The notes under the pieces: generated by a model | Databases searched by the model: none | Told to the model about the DNA's origin: nothing | What the model saw: only the letters and a program-made list of their open reading frames with translations | Translations under genes and position numbers: made by a program | Shown here: positions 6,407-9,491 of the stretch, piece after piece | How the letters are laid out: each line of letters opens with the position of its first letter | Position numbering within the stretch: the first letter of the stretch is position 1 | NCBI GenBank assembly: GCA_964439745.1 | Contig: CAYTQK010000118.1 | Coordinates: 1-9,491, forward strand | DNA from: CAYTQK01 sp964439745 | GTDB taxonomy: Bacteria > Desulfobacterota > Desulfobacteria > Desulfobacterales > Desulfosudaceae | Direction of reading: 5' to 3' | DNA: 9,491 nucleotides

Positions 6407-8488
6407 TCAGTGCAGGTCCTGGAAGTGTTTTCCTTCGCCGGCCAGCCGTTTAAGCAGCGGCGCCGGTTCCCATTCTTCGCCCAGCCGGGCGTGGTAGCTC
6501 TTGATCGTCTCCAGGACGTTGCCCAGGCCGATGGTGTCGGCGTAGAACATGGGACCGCCGCGGTATACCGGCCAGCCATAGCCGTTGACCCAGATCACGT
6601 CCAGGTCGCTGGGGCGGGCGGCGATGCCCTCTTCCACGATTTTGGCCCCTTCGTTGATGATGGGATAGAGGCACCGTTCCAGGATTTCCCGGTCGGTGAT
6701 TTCCCGCTGGGCAATACCCCTGGCCGCGGCAAACTCCCGGATAAGCTCGTCCACTTCCGGGTCGGGCTGCGGCTGGCGGCTGTCGCCCTCGTATTTATAA
6801 AAACCGGCCCCGGATTTCTGGCCGAACCGGCCCTGTTCGCACAAGCGCTCCCGGATGGTGGCGCCGGTGGAGGTCTGCCGGCTCCAGCCCAGGTCCAGCC
6901 CGATAAGATCATACAGGGCAAAGGGTCCCATGGGAAAGCCGAAATCGTAGAGTACCCGGTCGACCTGGCGGGGGCTGGCCCCTTCCAGGATGAGGGCGTC
7001 GGCTTCGCGCTTGCGCTGGGCAAACATGCGGTTGCCGGCAAAGCCGTGGCAGACGCCCACTACCACCGGGATTTTCTTCATCTTTTTCGCCAGATCCAGG
7101 CTGGTGGCCAGGACCGACAATTTGGTTTTGTCCGCCCGCACGATCTCCAGCAGCTTCATGACATTGGCCGGGCTGAAAAAGTGCAGTCCCAGCACGTATT
7201 CCGGCCGGCCGGTCTGGGCGGCGATCTCGTTGACATCCAGGTAGGAGGTGTTGGTGGCCAGGATGGCCTTGGGGCCGCAGATCTTGTCCAGCCTGGCGAA
7301 AATTCCCTTTTTCAGGTCCATGTCCTCGTACACCGCCTCGACGACTATGTCCGCACCGGCCGCCTCCTCCAGCTTGAGGCTGCCGGTAATCATGTTCATG
7401 CGCTTGTCCACGGCTTGTTGGCTGAGCTTCCCCTTCTTGGCGGTGCGCTCGTAATTTTTGCGGATGACGCCGAGGCCCCGGTCCAGGTACTCCCGGGTGG
7501 TCTCCACCAGGGTAACGGGAATGCCGGCGTTGACGAAATTCATGGCAATACCGCCGCCCATGGTGCCGGCCCCGATGACGGCTGCCGCGCGGATTTCCTT
7601 GGCAGGCGTGTACTTGGGCAGGTCCGGCACCTTGGCCGCCTGGCGCTCGGCAAAAAAGTAGTATCGCTGGGCCGCGGACTGGGTACCGGCCATGAGTTCC
7701 TGGAAGAGGGTGCGTTCGTAGCTGAGGCCCTGGTCAAACGGCATGGTCAGGCAGGCCGCCACCGCCTTGATGGCGGCTTCCGGGGCTTCAAAGCCGCGGT
7801 TTTGCCGGGCCGAGGACCGGCGGAAGTTTTCGATCAGGTCGGGGTCTTTGCCGGCTTCGGCGATCTTGCCGGTCATGTCGCTGACCCGGACAAGGGGCCG
7901 GTTTTCGGCGATGATCCTGCGGGCCAGCTCCAGAGCCCCGCCTTCCAGGTCGCCTTCCACGATTTCATCGACCAGCCCCAGCTGGCGGGCTTCGTCGGCG
8001 CTGGCAAACTTGCCGGTGGTGATCATTTTCAGGGCCGGGATCAGGCCGATCAGCCGCGGCAGCCGCTGGGTACCGCCGGCGCCGGGAATCAGACCCAGCC
8101 GGACTTCCGGCAGCCCCATGGAGGCGTCCGGAACGGCCACCCGGAAATGGCAGGACAGGGCGGTTTCCAGGCCGCCGCCCAGGGCGGTACCGTGAATGGC
8201 GGCAATGACAGGCAGGGGGCACTCCTCGATCCTGGTCAGCACCTCGGGCAGGGCCGGCGGTTCCAGGGGGCGGCCGAATTCCCGGATGTCCGCGCCGGCA
8301 CAGAAGGTGCGGCCGGCGCAGATGATGATCAGGGCCCGGATCTCCTCGTCGGCCTCGGCCTGGTCCAGGCACCGCACCAGCCCCTGCCGGACCGGGTGGC
8401 CCAGGGCGTTGACCGGCGGGTTGTCGATCCGGATCAAGCCCACGTCATCCCGCTTTTCCAGCGTTACAGCGATGTGTTGGTCGTTCAT
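6407..8488 (-). CDS. fadB: Fused enoyl-CoA hydratase / 3-hydroxyacyl-CoA dehydrogenase (FadB/FadJ type)
   Basis: This 693-residue multifunctional enzyme hydrates 2-enoyl-CoA and oxidises L-3-hydroxyacyl-CoA with NAD+. Residues 1-180 are a crotonase domain with oxyanion segment CAGADI (63-68), GGGLE with Glu108, and LPEVRLGLIPGAGGTQRLPR with Glu128. Both catalytic glutamates are therefore present. Residues about 300-475 are the NAD-binding domain, with GAGTMGG (306-312, GxGxxG), NTSYL (Ser415) and GLHFFSPANVMKLLEIV with catalytic His436 and Glu448. The C-terminal dehydrogenase domains follow, with GFAGNR (Asn486), DFGFPMGPF (515-523) and NGYGWPVYRGGPM (635-647). Length matches FadJ and peroxisomal bifunctional enzymes (about 700-730). 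The ATG at 8486-8488 has AAGGAG six bases upstream; the longer frame to 8569 starts with TTG inside the preceding gene. It lies between the small crotonase and the thiolase. FadB and FadJ cannot be told apart here. Confidence 0.95.
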   Translation of the reverse strand: MNDQHIAVTLEKRDDVGLIRIDNPPVNALGHPVRQGLVRCLDQAEADEEIRALIIICAGRTFCAGADIREFGRPLEPPALPEVLTRIEECPLPVIAAIHGTALGGGLETALSCHFRVAVPDASMGLPEVRLGLIPGAGGTQRLPRLIGLIPALKMITTGKFASADEARQLGLVDEIVEGDLEGGALELARRIIAENRPLVRVSDMTGKIAEAGKDPDLIENFRRSSARQNRGFEAPEAAIKAVAACLTMPFDQGLSYERTLFQELMAGTQSAAQRYYFFAERQAAKVPDLPKYTPAKEIRAAAVIGAGTMGGGIAMNFVNAGIPVTLVETTREYLDRGLGVIRKNYERTAKKGKLSQQAVDKRMNMITGSLKLEEAAGADIVVEAVYEDMDLKKGIFARLDKICGPKAILATNTSYLDVNEIAAQTGRPEYVLGLHFFSPANVMKLLEIVRADKTKLSVLATSLDLAKKMKKIPVVVGVCHGFAGNRMFAQRKREADALILEGASPRQVDRVLYDFGFPMGPFALYDLIGLDLGWSRQTSTGATIRERLCEQGRFGQKSGAGFYKYEGDSRQPQPDPEVDELIREFAAARGIAQREITDREILERCLYPIINEGAKIVEEGIAARPSDLDVIWVNGYGWPVYRGGPMFYADTIGLGNVLETIKSYHARLGEEWEPAPLLKRLAGEGKHFQDLH

Positions 8489-8494
8489 GGCTGT

Positions 8495-8500
8495 CTCCTT
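8495..8500 (-). promoter_or_regulatory. Shine-Dalgarno of the fused hydratase/dehydrogenase
   Basis: AAGGAG on the minus strand with a six-base spacer to the ATG at 8488. It selects the 693-residue product over a TTG-initiated 720-residue one that would overlap the upstream gene. Confidence 0.85.
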
Positions 8501-8511
8501 TATATCCCCTG

Positions 8512-8537
8512 TGATCCGGCGGCAGGCGTTCGGATCA
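8512..8537 (-). repeat. Small intercistronic hairpin at the crotonase stop codon
   Basis: TGATCCG (8512-8518) and CGGATCA (8531-8537) form a seven-base stem with a 12-nt loop. The TGA stop of the upstream gene is in the stem. No T-run follows, so it is not a standard terminator. It might protect mRNA ends or tune expression between the two genes. It may also be chance, given its size. Confidence 0.35.
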
Positions 8538-9338
8538 GTTCCCCGTAAAATCGGGTTGGCGCTTTTCAAACAGGGCCCGCAGGGCTTCCTGGTGGTCGTC
8601 GGTATGATGGCACAAGGCCTGGCAGGCGGCCGACTGCTCCAGCAGGTGGGGCAGGCTCATGTACTGGCCCATGTAGAGCAGGCGCTTGGCCATGCGCAGG
8701 GCCCGGGGCGGCTGGGCGGCGATTTTCGCGGCCAGCTCCCGGGCCCGCGGCAGGAGCTGGTCATGTTCGGTGACATAATTGACCAGGCCCATGTCCAGCG
8801 CGGCGGCGGCGTCAATGATCTCGCCGGTAAAGGTCAGTTCGCAGGCCCGGGCCATGCCCACCGCGCGGGGCAGGAAATAGGCCCCCCCGTCGCCGGGGAT
8901 GATGCCCACGTTGAGAAAGGTCTCCCCGAACCGGGCCCGCTCCGAGGCCACCCGCATGTCGCACATCAGGGCCAGGTCGCAGCCGGCGCCGATGGCCGGG
9001 CCGTTCACGGCGGCGATGGTGGGCGCTTCCAGGCCGTGCACGGCCAGGGGAATGCGCTGGACGTTTTTGCGGTAGCTCTCCATGAGTTCGGCCGGGCTGC
9101 CGGCGAACATGCCGCTCCTGTCGGCCATCTGCTTGACATTGCCGCCGGCGGAAAAGGCCGGGTCCGCGCCGGTGATGATCAGCACCCGGATGTCCAGGTT
9201 GTCGTTGATCCGGCGGCAGATGGACTCGATTTCAGCGATGGTGGCGGCGTCGGTGATGACGTTGCGGTTTTCCGGCCGGTTCAGGGTCAGGGTGGCGACC
9301 CCCTCGTTTGCCTCAAAAATTATATCCCGGTTATTCAT
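8535..9338 (-). CDS. Enoyl-CoA hydratase/isomerase family protein with atypical active site
   Basis: This is a 267-residue single-domain crotonase-fold protein, the usual length for the family. The ATG at 9336-9338 is preceded by AAAGGAG three bases upstream. Fold markers are LNRPENRNV (19-27), oxyanion segment AFSAGGNVKQM (61-71), NGPAIGAGCDLALMCDMRVA (112-131) and FGETFLNVGIIPGDGGAYFL (137-156). Against the classical hydratase pair (Glu144/Glu164 of rat crotonase) the first position is Asp121 and the second is Phe141, so ordinary hydration is doubtful. Nearby acids are Glu139 and Asp150. Isomerase-type crotonases use Asp residues, but Asp150 sits one place off the position I know from PaaG. 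An auxiliary isomerase for unsaturated substrates is plausible, as the neighbouring fused enzyme already has an intact hydratase. The gene is 46 nt upstream of that enzyme and probably shares its transcript. Confidence 0.85.
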   Translation of the reverse strand: MNNRDIIFEANEGVATLTLNRPENRNVITDAATIAEIESICRRINDNLDIRVLIITGADPAFSAGGNVKQMADRSGMFAGSPAELMESYRKNVQRIPLAVHGLEAPTIAAVNGPAIGAGCDLALMCDMRVASERARFGETFLNVGIIPGDGGAYFLPRAVGMARACELTFTGEIIDAAAALDMGLVNYVTEHDQLLPRARELAAKIAAQPPRALRMAKRLLYMGQYMSLPHLLEQSAACQALCHHTDDHQEALRALFEKRQPDFTGN

Positions 9339-9383
9339 GTTCTCCTTTCTCCGCCGGTATATGAAGCCCGGACCCGGCTGTTT

Positions 9384-9416
9384 ATTCCGCCTGCTGCTTT
9401 TTGTCTGGGGCGGAAT
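9384..9416 (-). repeat. Inverted repeat upstream of the small crotonase gene
   Basis: ATTCCGCC (9384-9391) and GGCGGAAT (9409-9416) are exact reverse complements around a 17-nt loop, in the roughly 100-nt gap between the upstream gene and the crotonase start. Another short hairpin (GCCAC TTCT GTGGC on the minus strand, 9422-9435) follows the upstream stop codon. Either might weaken read-through or bind a regulator. Neither has a T-run. Confidence 0.4.
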
Positions 9417-9438
9417 CTTTGCGCCACAGAAGTGGCCC

Positions 9439-9491
9439 TTACAGGATGTCGTTGTCCATGATCAGGCTGGACAGCGTGATCATACCGACAA
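9439..9491 (-). CDS. 3' end of an unidentified upstream gene
   Basis: The minus strand reads an open frame from the window edge to a TAA at 9439-9441. It gives the C-terminal residues VGMITLSSLIMDNDIL. This is too short to assign to a family. It lies in the same direction as the beta-oxidation genes, about 100 nt before the first of them, so it may be the preceding operon member (for example an acyl-CoA dehydrogenase or ligase), but nothing in the visible residues shows that. Confidence 0.45.
   Translation of the reverse strand, partial: VGMITLSSLIMDNDIL

Noticed and set aside
6389..8548. A 719-codon open frame on the plus strand, with other long ones at 5109-6497, 8196-9461 and 2037-3086.
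   Set aside because: They lie opposite well-supported enzyme genes, and their translations are low-complexity Gly/His/Gln/Ala-rich strings with no family motif. They are a by-product of high G+C at third codon positions.
9339..9438. A possible promoter (TAAACA, 17 nt, TATACC) just before the small crotonase gene.
   Set aside because: Both boxes are poor matches and the spacer is G+C-rich. Read-through from the upstream gene is as likely.

Overview
The window is about 60% G+C by eye and reads almost entirely on the minus strand, so transcription runs from high to low coordinates. It looks like the chromosome of a Gram-negative, anaerobe-type bacterium. My best guess is Desulfobacterota (Desulfobacterales or Desulfosarcina-like). 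This rests on a DUF6178-type protein beside beta-oxidation genes and on a LolA-like/DUF1302 envelope pair. It is an inference from gene content, not a database result.

Region A (9491 to 3359) is a fatty-acid beta-oxidation operon. It holds the last codons of an unidentified upstream gene, a stand-alone crotonase-fold protein with a non-standard active site, a fused enoyl-CoA hydratase/3-hydroxyacyl-CoA dehydrogenase (FadB/FadJ type), a thiolase, and a 575-residue DUF6178-like protein of unknown function. The gaps between the complete genes are 28 to 53 nt. Together the fused enzyme and the thiolase cover hydration, oxidation and thiolytic cleavage. The first step (acyl-CoA dehydrogenase) and acyl-CoA activation are not in the window.

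Region B (3358 to 2925) is 434 nt without a gene. It carries a roughly 186-bp near-palindrome (3024-3209), a second, looser palindrome of about 100 bp (3242-3341), and a good promoter candidate for birA.

Region C (2924 to 2001) is birA, a biotin protein ligase with an N-terminal helix-turn-helix. Its stop codon lies inside a 30-bp palindrome. A sigma70-like promoter (1935-1963) follows immediately.

Region D (1879 to 1) is an envelope module: a secreted LolA-like protein (outer membrane lipoprotein-sorting family) followed by a DUF1302 outer-membrane protein that runs off the window edge. Such pairs usually accompany an RND/MMPL exporter, which is not visible here.

I found no rRNA, tRNA, CRISPR array, transposase or phage gene. 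Four start sites were moved from the longest open frame because a Shine-Dalgarno sequence, an ATG in place of TTG, or a promoter position argues for a shorter protein. The most unusual items are the paired palindromes in region B, the altered catalytic residues in the small crotonase and the thiolase, and the DUF6178 gene inside a beta-oxidation operon.
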